Of a stretch of 64,000 nt of DNA, positions 43,126 to 52,088 are shown piece by piece. This stretch comes from Bradyrhizobium sp. JYMT SZCCT0180. GTDB lineage: Bacteria > Pseudomonadota > Alphaproteobacteria > Rhizobiales > Xanthobacteraceae. The DNA is taken from NCBI RefSeq assembly GCF_018130165.1, contig NZ_JAFCLZ010000010.1, positions 1 through 64,000 of the forward strand. The letters run 5' to 3'. The notes below the pieces were generated by a model. It was given only the letters and a program-made list of their open reading frames with translations. It was not told the DNA's origin and did no database searches. Position 1 is the first letter of the stretch. Each line of letters opens with the position of its first letter. A program made the translations under genes and the position numbers.

Positions 43126-46100
43126 TCAGGCCGCACGGCTCTCGGGCGCCGACGACTTCAGGAGACGGAGTAAATCCTCCGTCTCCTTTTGTACTTTCGC
43201 CACCGCTTCCATCTTCACGGGGCCATAGCCGCGAATGTCCATCGGTGCGGCGGCGATCTTGGCCAGGCGTTCGATGGTGTCATGTGAAATCCACGGCGTC
43301 AGATCGATCACGAGCCTCTCGTACCAGTCGATCAGGCTGCGCTCCATCTGGCGCTCGTGCGTATAGCCGAACACGTCCAGCGTGGTGCCGCGCAGGAATT
43401 TGAGCCGCGCCAGAATCCGGAATGGCGTCTGTATCCATTGCCCGAACTGACGCTTGAGCGGCCGGCCACGGGCGTCCTTTCCGGACGACAGCACCGGCGG
43501 CGCCAGATGATACTTGATCGCGAAGTCGCCCTCGAACTCCTGCCGCAGCTTGTCCTGAAACCCGGTTTCCATATGCAGCCGCGCCACCTCGTACTCGTCC
43601 TTGTAGGCCATCAGCTTGAAGAGGGACCGCGCGACGGCGGTCGTTAGCGCCTGCGAGCCGGCTACTTGGCCTTCCTCGGCGGCGCGGACTTGACCGACGA
43701 ATTTGAGGTAACGATCGGCATAGGCCGCATCCTGATAGGCGGTGAGGAAGTCGGCACGGCGGGAGATGACCTGGTCCAGCGTCTCTTCCTTTCTGGCCTG
43801 CCCAAATAGCGACGTCACGAAATCACGATCCGCTGCGGCGAGGCGCCCGCTGGCAAAAGCTTGCTTGTTCTGTTCGATCGCAACGCCATTCAACTCGATC
43901 GCGCGCATCAGCGCTTGCAGCGTGACCGGCACCAATCCTTGCTGCCACGCCGCTCCGAGCATGATCACATTGGCAAAGACCGTGTCGCCGAACAGCGCGT
44001 CGGATAGCCGGTTCGCGTCAAGACTCCTGAAATTGTCCGATCCAACGACGCGTTCGAGGTGCCGAAGCCTCGCCGCCGCCTCTAGGCTGGCATCGCGATT
44101 GCGCACGATGTCTCCGGTCGGCATCTCGGCCGTGTTGACGATCGCCCGCATGCCCGGTCCGTAAGTGCCGGAAGCCTTGGGCGAGGAGCTCACCACGATG
44201 TCGCATCCGATCAGCGCGTTCGCCGCTCCCTGGTCGATCCGGACTTGATGGATATCGTCAGGGCTATTCGAGAGCCGGATGAAACTCAGCACGGGGCCGA
44301 ATTTCTGCGCGAAGCCGGTAAAATCCAGTACCGACGCGCCCTTGCCCTCCAGATGCGCCGCCATCGTGATCAATGCGCCGACGGTGATGACGCCGGTGCC
44401 GCCGACGCCGGTCACCAGCAGGTTGAATGGCTTTTCAAGTGAAACGAAGTTTGGCTCGGGCAGCGCCGTCGTGCGGGCTAGCGCGTCGATGCCGGCGCCT
44501 TGCTTCTTGCGCCGGGTCGCGCCTTCAACGGTGACAAAGCTCGGGCAAAAGCCGTTGACGCAGGAAAAATCCTGGTTGCAGGTCGAGAGATTGATCTGGC
44601 GCTTGCGGCCGAACGGCGTCTCCTTTGGCTCCACGCTGAGACAGTTGGACTCGACGGAACAATCGCCGCAGCCTTCGCAGACGAGATCGTTGATGACGGC
44701 GAATTTCTTCAGCTCAGGCGCCTGGCCGCGCTTGCGCTTGCGCCGCCGCTCGGTGGCGCATTCCTGTTCATAGATCAGGACGGATACGCCGGCGATCTGT
44801 CGCAGTTCGCGCTGCACGGCGTCCAGATGCGCGCGGGGATGGATCGTTACGCCGTTGGGAAAATCGCTCGCGTGCAATTTGTCGGGCGCGTCGGACACGA
44901 TCGCAATCCGCGCCACGCCGTTGGCACGAACTTCGTGGGCGATGGCGGTCACGCTGATCGGCCCGTCGACGGGCTGCCCGCCCGTCATCGCGACCGCATC
45001 GTTGAACAGGATCTTGTAGGTGATGTTGGCCTTGGCGGCCACGGCCTGGCGGATCGCCATCGATCCGGAATGATAGTAGGTGCCTTCGCCGAGGTTCTGG
45101 AACACGTGCTTGCCGCCGGTGAAGCGCGAGGAGGCGATCCAGTTGACGCCTTCGCCGCCCATCTGGATCAGCGAGCTCGTATCGCGGTCCATCCAGCTCG
45201 CCATGAAATGGCAGCCGATGCCGGCCAGCGCCTGCGATCCCGCAGGCACCTTCGTCGACGTGTTGTGCGGACAGCCCGAGCAGAAATAGGGCGTGCGCGT
45301 TGCGCCTGATATGTTGATGATCTCCGCGCTCGGGCGGAGCAGTTTTTCGGCGCGCGCCGTGAGGTCGAGGCCGGGGAAAATCAGGTCAAGCCGCCTGGCG
45401 ACGATCGGCGCCAGCAGCCGCGGCGACAACTCGCCGACCCAGGGCACCAGCGGGTCATTGTTTTCATCGCTCTTGCCGGCCATGTGTTCGGGCTTGTGGC
45501 CGGGATAGTCGTAAAAATATTCCTTGAACTGGCTTTCGATGATGCCGCGCTTTTCCTCGATCACGAGGATCTCGCGTTTCTCCCGGACGAATTCCAGCGC
45601 GTCGTGATGCGCCAGCGGCCACACCATCCCGACCTTGTAGATGTCGATGCCAAGCCGCCGGCATTCGGATTCGGTGAGACCCAGCAGTTGCAGCGCCTCC
45701 ATCAGGTCAAGATGAGCCTTGCCCGTCGTGACGATGCCGTAGGTGGCGTCGGGGATGTCGTAGATCCTGCGATCGATCGGATTGGCGGCGGCAAAGGCCA
45801 GCACCGCGTTCTTCTTGGCTTCCAGCCGCTGCTCGATCTGCGGCCCCGGAAGGTCCGGCCAGCGGTAGTGCAGGCCGCCGGCGGGTGGTTCGAATGCCGG
45901 CGGGTTGAACAGGCGGCGCGGCGGCAGCTCGACCGAGGCGCAGGACTCGACGGTTTCGGAGATTGCCTTGAATCCGACCCACATGCCGGAAAAGCGGCTC
46001 AGCGCGTAGCCATACTCGCCGAAGGAAAGATACTCGGCCACGCTTGACGGGCTAAGCGTCGGCATGAACCACGCCATGAAGGCGACGTCCGACTGGTGCG

Positions 46101-46590
46101 GCATCGAGGAGGACACGCAGCCATGGTCGTCGCCGGCAACGACCAGCACGCCGCCATGCGGTGAGGAGCCGTAGGCGTTGCCGTGCTTCAAGGCGTCGCC
46201 GGATCGGTCGACGCCGGGGCCCTTGCCGTACCAGAGGCCGAACACGCCATCGACTTCGCGCGCCGGGTTGGTTTCGACCTGCTGCGATCCCAGCACGGCG
46301 GTGGCGGCGAGGTCTTCGTTGACGGCGGGCAGGAATTCGATGCGCCGTTCGCTCAGGAGTTTTTCGGCGCGCCAGAGTTCCAGATCGACGCCGCCGAGCG
46401 GCGAGCCGCGATAACCGGAGACGAATCCGGCCGAGTTGATGCCGTCGGCAGCATCGCGGTCGCGCTGGTCGAGCAGGATGCGCACCAGCGCCTGCGTGCC
46501 CGTCAGCAGCACACGCCCGCTCCGGCGCGTGTATCGGTCCATCAACGCGTAATCGTCGAGGTCTCTGCCTGTCGTCAGGGTCTGGGTCAT
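43126..46590 (-). CDS. Fused indolepyruvate ferredoxin oxidoreductase family protein
   Basis: A 1,154-residue thiamine-diphosphate, iron-sulfur enzyme oxidising an aryl- or branched-chain 2-oxoacid to its acyl-CoA. The N-terminal part contains SGYRGSPLGGVDLEL; the ThDP domain includes PYFCSGCPHNTST and GGEGVNWIASSRF; CEGCGDCSVESNC is a partial ferredoxin-like cluster; and the gamma-domain opens FNLLVTGVGGTGVITVGAL. All parts are in one chain, unlike the archaeal separate subunits. The ATG at 46590 starts MTQTLTTGRDL. The divergent Lrp gene suggests amino-acid control. It likely acts in phenylalanine, tyrosine or tryptophan breakdown. Confidence 0.92.
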   Translation of the reverse strand: MTQTLTTGRDLDDYALMDRYTRRSGRVLLTGTQALVRILLDQRDRDAADGINSAGFVSGYRGSPLGGVDLELWRAEKLLSERRIEFLPAVNEDLAATAVLGSQQVETNPAREVDGVFGLWYGKGPGVDRSGDALKHGNAYGSSPHGGVLVVAGDDHGCVSSSMPHQSDVAFMAWFMPTLSPSSVAEYLSFGEYGYALSRFSGMWVGFKAISETVESCASVELPPRRLFNPPAFEPPAGGLHYRWPDLPGPQIEQRLEAKKNAVLAFAAANPIDRRIYDIPDATYGIVTTGKAHLDLMEALQLLGLTESECRRLGIDIYKVGMVWPLAHHDALEFVREKREILVIEEKRGIIESQFKEYFYDYPGHKPEHMAGKSDENNDPLVPWVGELSPRLLAPIVARRLDLIFPGLDLTARAEKLLRPSAEIINISGATRTPYFCSGCPHNTSTKVPAGSQALAGIGCHFMASWMDRDTSSLIQMGGEGVNWIASSRFTGGKHVFQNLGEGTYYHSGSMAIRQAVAAKANITYKILFNDAVAMTGGQPVDGPISVTAIAHEVRANGVARIAIVSDAPDKLHASDFPNGVTIHPRAHLDAVQRELRQIAGVSVLIYEQECATERRRKRKRGQAPELKKFAVINDLVCEGCGDCSVESNCLSVEPKETPFGRKRQINLSTCNQDFSCVNGFCPSFVTVEGATRRKKQGAGIDALARTTALPEPNFVSLEKPFNLLVTGVGGTGVITVGALITMAAHLEGKGASVLDFTGFAQKFGPVLSFIRLSNSPDDIHQVRIDQGAANALIGCDIVVSSSPKASGTYGPGMRAIVNTAEMPTGDIVRNRDASLEAAARLRHLERVVGSDNFRSLDANRLSDALFGDTVFANVIMLGAAWQQGLVPVTLQALMRAIELNGVAIEQNKQAFASGRLAAADRDFVTSLFGQARKEETLDQVISRRADFLTAYQDAAYADRYLKFVGQVRAAEEGQVAGSQALTTAVARSLFKLMAYKDEYEVARLHMETGFQDKLRQEFEGDFAIKYHLAPPVLSSGKDARGRPLKRQFGQWIQTPFRILARLKFLRGTTLDVFGYTHERQMERSLIDWYERLVIDLTPWISHDTIERLAKIAAAPMDIRGYGPVKMEAVAKVQKETEDLLRLLKSSAPESRAA

Positions 46591-46679
46591 GTCGGCCTCC
46601 CGCCGTATCAGGTCGGTGAAAGTGTCGACCCGATCGGGTGGAAGAGCTGTTCTAATTGTTCGATATTTCCGTCTGTTAT

Positions 46680-46692
46680 GGTAGAAACTACC
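46680..46692. promoter_or_regulatory. Short palindrome in the Lrp/IOR divergent region
   Basis: GGTAGAAACTACC is a perfect 5-3-5 inverted repeat, 90 bases before the oxidoreductase start and 55 before the lrp start. Lrp/AsnC proteins often bind such short symmetrical sites in their own control regions. This is a motif observation only. Confidence 0.4.
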
Positions 46693-46747
46693 AGCAGTGA
46701 CGTATCTTCCGGTATGATCTGCCACGGCAGTTCAGGAGAGGCTCATC

Positions 46748-47203
46748 ATGATTGAAGGACAGGATCGACGATTGCTGGCCCATCTCCAGAAAGATGGCCG
46801 CCGCAGCAACCAGGATCTGGCTGACGATGTCGGCATGTCGTCTTCGGCGTGCTGGCGCCGGGTGCGGGCGCTTGAAGAGTCCGGCGTCATCACCGGCTAT
46901 GCGGCGCTGGTCGACCGGGAGAGGGCGGGCTTCCTGACCTCAGCCATTCTGCATGTGTCGCTCGATCGCCACGACGCCACCTTCGTCACCCAGTTCGTCG
47001 CGCGCGTGAAACGGCGCCCCGAGGTGCTCGAGTGTTTTGCGACGACGGGAGATGCCGACTATCACCTGCGCGTCGTCGTCGCCGACATGGCCGCCTATAA
47101 CCGGTTTCTCGACGAATTCATGTTCAAGATTCCCGGCATCCGTCACGTCCGCACCAACGTCATCCTCAAGGAGATCAAGTGCGACGTCGCGCTGCCATTC
47201 TGA
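46748..47203 (+). CDS. Lrp/AsnC-family regulator
   Basis: A 151-residue regulator. IEGQDRRLLAHLQKDGRRSNQDLADDVGMSSSACWRRVRALEESGVI in parts is the helix-turn-helix of the AsnC type (residues 2-48). The C-terminal RAM domain includes FATTGDADYHLRVVVADM, whose GDxDY segment binds amino acids, and FKIPGIRHVRTNVILKEIK. GGAGAGG precedes the ATG at 46748. It probably senses an aromatic amino acid and controls the divergent oxidoreductase gene. Confidence 0.94.
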   Translation: MIEGQDRRLLAHLQKDGRRSNQDLADDVGMSSSACWRRVRALEESGVITGYAALVDRERAGFLTSAILHVSLDRHDATFVTQFVARVKRRPEVLECFATTGDADYHLRVVVADMAAYNRFLDEFMFKIPGIRHVRTNVILKEIKCDVALPF

Positions 47204-47219
47204 AAGGGGCTGGGGGCGG

Positions 47220-47244
47220 GGAACCATCGCTGTTGCCGAACGTT
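47220..47244 (+). promoter_or_regulatory. Perfect EcfG-type promoter
   Basis: GGAAC (47220-47224) and CGTT (47241-47244) are separated by exactly 16 bases, matching the alphaproteobacterial general-stress consensus. It ends 45 bases before the start of the small exported protein at 47290. Confidence 0.65.
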
Positions 47245-47289
47245 TGTCTTTCGAATTTCGAAAACCTTTTTTGGTTACGGGAGATCAAA

Positions 47290-47577
47290 ATGATTCGTGC
47301 AGCCGCAGCAATTCTCGTGGGATCGTTGGTCATCGGACCTGCGGCCGCGCAATCGACGACGCCGTCAAGCGAAAAGCCGGAGACCAGTTGCACGACAACG
47401 GGCTCCGCCACCTCGGGACACGGCGACGAGAAGACGTCGAATTCAATGGCAGTCGGAAAGAGCGCGATCCTTCCCGACGCCGGCGGCGCCAATTCGGCCG
47501 CACCGACGGTGCAAAGCGGCGACAAGCCCATGGTGGTTCGAAAGGACTGCCCGCCGGATTCCAAAGCAAAGGGATGA
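47290..47577 (+). CDS. Small exported protein of unknown function, likely stress-induced
   Basis: A 95-residue protein with a signal peptide (MIRAAAAILVGSLVIGPAAAQ, cleavage near residue 21 after AAAQ) followed by a Ser/Thr/Gly-rich region with one Cys near residue 34 and a second near the C-terminus (DCPPDSKAKG). I do not recognise the family. A perfect EcfG-type promoter upstream suggests expression under stress. The open frame extends further up, but the start at 47290 gives the signal peptide. Confidence 0.7.
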   Translation: MIRAAAAILVGSLVIGPAAAQSTTPSSEKPETSCTTTGSATSGHGDEKTSNSMAVGKSAILPDAGGANSAAPTVQSGDKPMVVRKDCPPDSKAKG

Positions 47578-47669
47578 GCGCATCGACGGTTCGCGAATGC
47601 TCTTTGTGTCTTCGCTAGCAGCCGGCGTCAGAATGATGCCGGCCTACCTGATGTGCGAAGTGCGTTCGC

Positions 47670-48176
47670 TCAATCGCACTGCTCGTAGCCGGACGACTTG
47701 CATTTCTGCGCCTTCTCGCGCGCTTCCGTGACCTGCTGCGGGCTCAGCTCCTTGGTGAGCAAAGCGAGATCTTTCTTGGCTTCGGCATTGCCCTGCGCAG
47801 CCGCCACTTCGTACCACATGTAGGCGCGAACGGTGTCGGGCGATTCCTCGCCGCTGGCCTTGTAGTAGAGGCTGCCGAGCAACGTTTGCGCTTGCGGGTT
47901 GCCTTGCTTGGCGGCGAGCCGGCTCCACTTCCGCGCTTCCTTTTCGCTCTTGGGAACGCCGAGGCCCATCCTGTGCATCACCGCGACCTTGTATTGCGCG
48001 ATGGCGTTGCCTTTTTCCGCCAGCGGCCGGAACAGCTTGATCGCCGCCGCATACTGCTTCTTCGCAAACGCAGTCGTGGCTTCCTTCAAGCTGTCGGCAT
48101 GGGCTGCGGGTCCGTTGGCAGTGAGAGCGAGCAAGAGGATCGCGGTCATCAATCCAAAACTTCTCAATAAGCGCAC
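47670..48176 (-). CDS. Sel1-repeat exported protein
   Basis: A 168-residue protein with a signal peptide (LMTAILLLALTANGPAAHA) followed by about three Sel1/TPR-like repeats: AIAQYKVAVMHRMGLGVPKS, PQAQTLLGSLYYKASGEES, AEAKKDLALLTKEL, each with the G-LY---G spacing. Sel1 repeats bind other proteins. The GTG at 48176 gives MRLLRSF. A Cys at the end (KCKSSGYEQCD) is notable. It is a monocistronic gene between the small protein and the Mrp gene. Role unknown. Confidence 0.82.
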   Translation of the reverse strand: MRLLRSFGLMTAILLLALTANGPAAHADSLKEATTAFAKKQYAAAIKLFRPLAEKGNAIAQYKVAVMHRMGLGVPKSEKEARKWSRLAAKQGNPQAQTLLGSLYYKASGEESPDTVRAYMWYEVAAAQGNAEAKKDLALLTKELSPQQVTEAREKAQKCKSSGYEQCD

Positions 48177-48291
48177 GATTTTTTTCCCTTAAATGCTTTG
48201 AAGAAAAATTATGAGTCTCTCGTATCTCGAAAATCGGCGCGGCACAATCGCGTGGCGATCCCGCAGCTTCGCTACGAGGCAATGAACTCGT

Positions 48292-49143
48292 TCACTCAAT
48301 GATAATGCGAGGCGGCGGCCGGCTTGCCGAGCCTGACGTGATCGTCGTCCAGACTTCGCGGGCGATCGCGATGTAGTGGCGCGCATGAACGCCGTCCGGT
48401 TCGGTCGCGACCACCGGGCGGCCGTCGTCTGAGGTCTCGCGAATTTTGATATCGAGGGGTATCTCACCGAGATACGGAATCCCGCGCCGTTCGGCGTCCT
48501 GCCGTGCGCCGCCATGGCCAAAGATCGGCGTGAGCTTCTGGCAGGCCGGGCAGCAGAACGCCGACATGTTTTCGATCAGGCCCAGGATCGGGATGTTCAC
48601 CTTCTCGAACATCGCGATGCCGCGCCGCGCGTCGATCAGCGCGATGTCCTGCGGTGTGGAGACGATCACCGCTCCGGCCAGCGGCGCCTGTTGCGCCATC
48701 GTGAGTTGCGCGTCGCCGGTGCCCGGCGGCAGGTCGATGACCAAAATATCGAGATCGCCCCACGCCACCTCGCGCAGCAATTGCGTGATCGCCGAGATCA
48801 CCATCGCCCCGCGCCAGATCATCGCGAGGTCTTCCTCGACCAGAAAGCCGATCGACATCACCTTGACGCCAAACCGCTCCAGCGGCTCCAGCATGCGCGG
48901 GCCGACCTGGCGCGGCTTGCCGCGCAGCCCGAACAGTTTTGGCTGCGATGGGCCATAAATATCGGCGTCGAGAATGCCGGCTTTCAGCCCCATGGCGGCA
49001 AAACCGAGCGCGAGATTGCACGCGGTGGTGGATTTGCCGACGCCGCCCTTGCCGGACGCGACCGCGATGACGTGCTTGACGCCGGGAATGCCTGACGCGC
49101 GCGACGTCGCGCGGGCTGCAGGGGCAGGCTGGGTGGCGGACAC
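48292..49143 (-). CDS. Mrp/NBP35-type Fe-S cluster carrier ATPase
   Basis: A 283-residue P-loop protein. VASGKGGVGKSTTACNLAL is the deviant Walker A, ILDADIYGPSQP Walker A', and IDLPPGTGDAQLT the switch. CCPACQK provides the CxxC that holds a bridging Fe-S cluster. The N-terminal DUF59 domain found in many Mrp proteins is absent. AAGGAG seven bases upstream supports the GTG at 49143 and is better than the ATG at 49185, which overlaps the polyferredoxin. It follows that gene by ten bases and may insert clusters into it or into formate dehydrogenase. Confidence 0.92.
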   Translation of the reverse strand: MSATQPAPAARATSRASGIPGVKHVIAVASGKGGVGKSTTACNLALGFAAMGLKAGILDADIYGPSQPKLFGLRGKPRQVGPRMLEPLERFGVKVMSIGFLVEEDLAMIWRGAMVISAITQLLREVAWGDLDILVIDLPPGTGDAQLTMAQQAPLAGAVIVSTPQDIALIDARRGIAMFEKVNIPILGLIENMSAFCCPACQKLTPIFGHGGARQDAERRGIPYLGEIPLDIKIRETSDDGRPVVATEPDGVHARHYIAIAREVWTTITSGSASRPPPRIIIE

Positions 49144-49153
49144 GGCGGGCTCC

Positions 49154-51190
49154 TTACGATCCAACGGGATCGCCCTTCTTGCCATCGCGCGCGCGCAAAT
49201 AATCTTCCGTCGACATCACCGGCGGCCGTTGCGGCGCCCCGTGCGGGTCAAAACCCTCATTGACCACGGCTTCGACGCGGCAATCCGCGCACATCTTGAT
49301 GACATCGATCCGCTTGGCGTTGGCGCCCTGGAACATCCAGTGCTTCTCGCCGAGTTTTGCCAGTACGCGTTCTATCGAACTTTTGGTCCCGAACGGTTTG
49401 CCGCAGGCGATACAGTTGAATGGTTCTTCTTCCTTCAGAACGCGCAGCGGCGCGTTCCATGCCGCAAAATCCAGCCGCGGCTCGAGCGTGATGACTTTTT
49501 CGGGGCAGGTCGCTTCGCAGAGTCCGCACTGCACGCACAGGCTCTCGGTGAAGCGCAGCATGGCACGATCGGGATTGTCCGATAGCGCGCCGGTCGGGCA
49601 GGCGGTGACGCAGGCGTGACAGAGCGTGCAGCCTTCGACATTGAGATTGACGCCGCCGAACGGCGCGCCCGGCGCAAGCGGGACGCTATCCACCGGCGCG
49701 GGTGCCGCGAGGTGAAGTTCGCGAAACGTCGTTTCGAGCACGCTGCGCTTGGCGCCGCGCGGCACAAAGCCGGCCGGCTTTGGCGTCGCGACGCCGCCTG
49801 GCGCCGCATCGAGCATCGCGCGCAGCTGGTCCGGATCGTCGGTCTCAAGGATGCGCACCAAGCCTGCGCCGAAGCCAAGCGCGGCAACCACGGTGTCGGA
49901 TGTCCCGGCGGTCCGGCGCAGTCCGGCAATATCGTGCTTGGGTTTGCCGCGCGTCAGGATCGCGACACCGTTGCCGCCATAGGCGAACACCGCGGCGATA
50001 CTCTCCGGTCCGAGCTGTGTCACTTCATTGACGCGCAGCGGCAGCACATGGGCCGGCAGTCCGGCGCCGAATCTTGCCAACGCGTCGATCAGCGCGTCGC
50101 CATGCTCGCCGTCGTGGAACAGCACGATCGCGTTGCTGCCGCCGGCCTTGCGATAGGTCTGCAGCAGCGTGCGCAATCGCCGCATCAGCGCGTCTGCACT
50201 GGGCAGTGCATATGAAGCCGCACCGGTCGGACACACCGAGGCGCAGGCGCCGCAGCCGGCGCACACATTGGCGTCGATCGCGACCGCCTTTCCGTTCGGC
50301 GTGATCGCGCCGGTCGGGCAGAGATCGAGGCAGCGCGTGCATCCGGTAATGCCGGAGCGCGAATGGGCGCACAGCGCTTCCTCGAACTGTATGAAGCGCG
50401 GCTTGTCGAAGGTGCCGACCAGATTGCCCGCATCCGAAATCGCGCGCTCGACAGCTGCGCGGTCACGCGGATCGGCGCGCAGATATCCCGGACGCAGTTC
50501 GTGTGCGGGGAACAGCGGCGTACCGCCGCTGAGATCGAGGATCAAATCGCAGGTCGATGTCGCGCCATTGCGCGCGGCACCGAATACGAGCTTCGCACGC
50601 GAGGAGGGCTGCGGCAGCGCGTAGTCGTCGATCGCGAGCTCGAACGCGCCGAGATGACCGCGCGCGTTGCGGATGGTGCCCTTGAGCACCGGAAACTCAT
50701 TGCTCCGGCGCGGCATGACGTCGCCGGGTTTTGACAGAAGCACGGTGATGTCGAGACGGTCGGCGAGGCGCTGCGCGGCGTCGATGGCGAGTTCGTCGCT
50801 TCCATAGATCAGCGCGACGCCGTTGCTTTCCAGCGTCACCAGCGAAATCGGCGGCATGTCTTCCTGCGCAGCCGCGATCAGCGCCGCGGCTTTCGGACCG
50901 GCCGCCGCCGCATCGTTCGACCAGCCGCCGGCTTCGCGGATGTTGGCAAAGGTGAGTTGGGCTTGCGGGAAATCCTCGGCGACTTCGCGGAACAGCGGCG
51001 CTTCCTGCGTGCAGGCCACTGTGATCGGCGCGCCGTCGGCAAGCGCTTGCTTGAACCGGTCGAGTTCGAGGCCGCAGAGCTGGTTGGCTTGCGTGATCTT
51101 CCCGGCGCAGCCACGGTTGATCGCCGGCACGTCGAGCGGCATGGTCTTCTCGCAACTGCAAATCAGAAGATGAGACGCCACCGTAGCCAT
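49154..51190 (-). CDS. Multi-cluster 4Fe-4S protein of the formate dehydrogenase island
   Basis: A 678-residue iron-sulfur protein of unknown function. Cys positions suggest one ferredoxin-like pair (C284, C287, C291 and C310, C313, C316, C320), a second full pair (C521, C524, C527, C531 and C552, C555, C558, C562), and a zinc-ribbon-like C593-x2-C596 with C634-x2-C637. The N-terminal 40 residues have a CSC pair (C11, C13) and C28, C39. Between are two NAD-fold-like stretches without clear motifs. The start ATG at 51190 is strong; the frame is open to 51289. It may pass electrons or assemble the enzyme. Confidence 0.82.
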   Translation of the reverse strand: MATVASHLLICSCEKTMPLDVPAINRGCAGKITQANQLCGLELDRFKQALADGAPITVACTQEAPLFREVAEDFPQAQLTFANIREAGGWSNDAAAAGPKAAALIAAAQEDMPPISLVTLESNGVALIYGSDELAIDAAQRLADRLDITVLLSKPGDVMPRRSNEFPVLKGTIRNARGHLGAFELAIDDYALPQPSSRAKLVFGAARNGATSTCDLILDLSGGTPLFPAHELRPGYLRADPRDRAAVERAISDAGNLVGTFDKPRFIQFEEALCAHSRSGITGCTRCLDLCPTGAITPNGKAVAIDANVCAGCGACASVCPTGAASYALPSADALMRRLRTLLQTYRKAGGSNAIVLFHDGEHGDALIDALARFGAGLPAHVLPLRVNEVTQLGPESIAAVFAYGGNGVAILTRGKPKHDIAGLRRTAGTSDTVVAALGFGAGLVRILETDDPDQLRAMLDAAPGGVATPKPAGFVPRGAKRSVLETTFRELHLAAPAPVDSVPLAPGAPFGGVNLNVEGCTLCHACVTACPTGALSDNPDRAMLRFTESLCVQCGLCEATCPEKVITLEPRLDFAAWNAPLRVLKEEEPFNCIACGKPFGTKSSIERVLAKLGEKHWMFQGANAKRIDVIKMCADCRVEAVVNEGFDPHGAPQRPPVMSTEDYLRARDGKKGDPVGS

Positions 51191-51313
51191 CGTTAACTTC
51201 CTGAACCGGCGCGCATATCGCACGGTTCGTTTTCTGGTTCCGCTCGCGTTGCGAGCCAGAGGGGGATAGCATACACCGGCGAATTGCAAAGCAATTTAGC
51301 AAAGCAACGCAGG

Positions 51314-52081
51314 ATGAGCTTTTCGATGATGTCGCGTCGCGGGGAAGTGGATCAGGCACCCGATCTGCCCCCCGGTTATACTTTGGTCGCGTTACGCGAG
51401 CTCGGCGACGCGTTTGCCCATGGATGCGAAATCGCGGCCGAAGCGGGTGCCGGAACGCTGGTCTGGGTGCGGCGCTACGACCTGGTCGAATTCGCCGTGG
51501 TGCTCGAACCCGACGAACCCTTGAACTCGGCGCGCCGGGCGTTGTTCGCCGGCATGAACGCGGTGGCGGACGCGATTGCCGCCCATTGTCCGCCCGAGCG
51601 GGATGTCAGTTTCGACTGGCCTGATGCCATCCGGTTCGACGCGGGATTGCTGGGCGGCGCGCGGCTCGGCTGGCCTGCCGATTGCGCGGAGACCGACGTG
51701 CCGAACTGGCTGGTTTTCGCTGTGATCCTGCGCGCCGCCGACATGGTGCATCTCGACGAGGTGCAGGCCGCGTCCGGCGTTTCGATGCTGGGCGCAGGCT
51801 TTGAAATGGTCGATACCGACGCGATTATCGGCAGCTTCGCCCGCCATCTGATGACCGCGTTCGATCGCTGGAACGAGCGCGGTTTTGAGGCCATCGCCAG
51901 GGATTATCTGGAGCGGCTTCCGAGGCGCAAGGCCGGTGAGATCAGGGCCATCGACGTCAATGGCGATCTACTGGTCAAGCTGCCCGCCGGCAGCGGGCCG
52001 CCCGATCGATCCAGCCTCGTGGATGCGTTGGCCAAAGCGGACTGGTATGATCCGCAATTGCGCGGTCCGAAGTTCGGATGA
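51314..52081 (+). CDS. Biotin/lipoate ligase-fold protein, apparently degenerate
   Basis: A 255-residue protein recognised as the biotin/lipoate protein ligase fold by WPDAIRFD-GLLGGARLGW (about residues 97-117) and by the C-terminal DUF4444-like DINGDLLVKL-type strand. The GRGRRGR motif of BirA is replaced by AGTLVWVRRYDL, and the lysine before the GGxL segment is missing. It may bind rather than attach a cofactor. It leads the accessory operon, divergent from the Fe-S genes. The ATG at 51314 is likely; 51326 is possible. Confidence 0.7.
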   Translation: MSFSMMSRRGEVDQAPDLPPGYTLVALRELGDAFAHGCEIAAEAGAGTLVWVRRYDLVEFAVVLEPDEPLNSARRALFAGMNAVADAIAAHCPPERDVSFDWPDAIRFDAGLLGGARLGWPADCAETDVPNWLVFAVILRAADMVHLDEVQAASGVSMLGAGFEMVDTDAIIGSFARHLMTAFDRWNERGFEAIARDYLERLPRRKAGEIRAIDVNGDLLVKLPAGSGPPDRSSLVDALAKADWYDPQLRGPKFG

Positions 52082-52088
52082 GGCTGAC

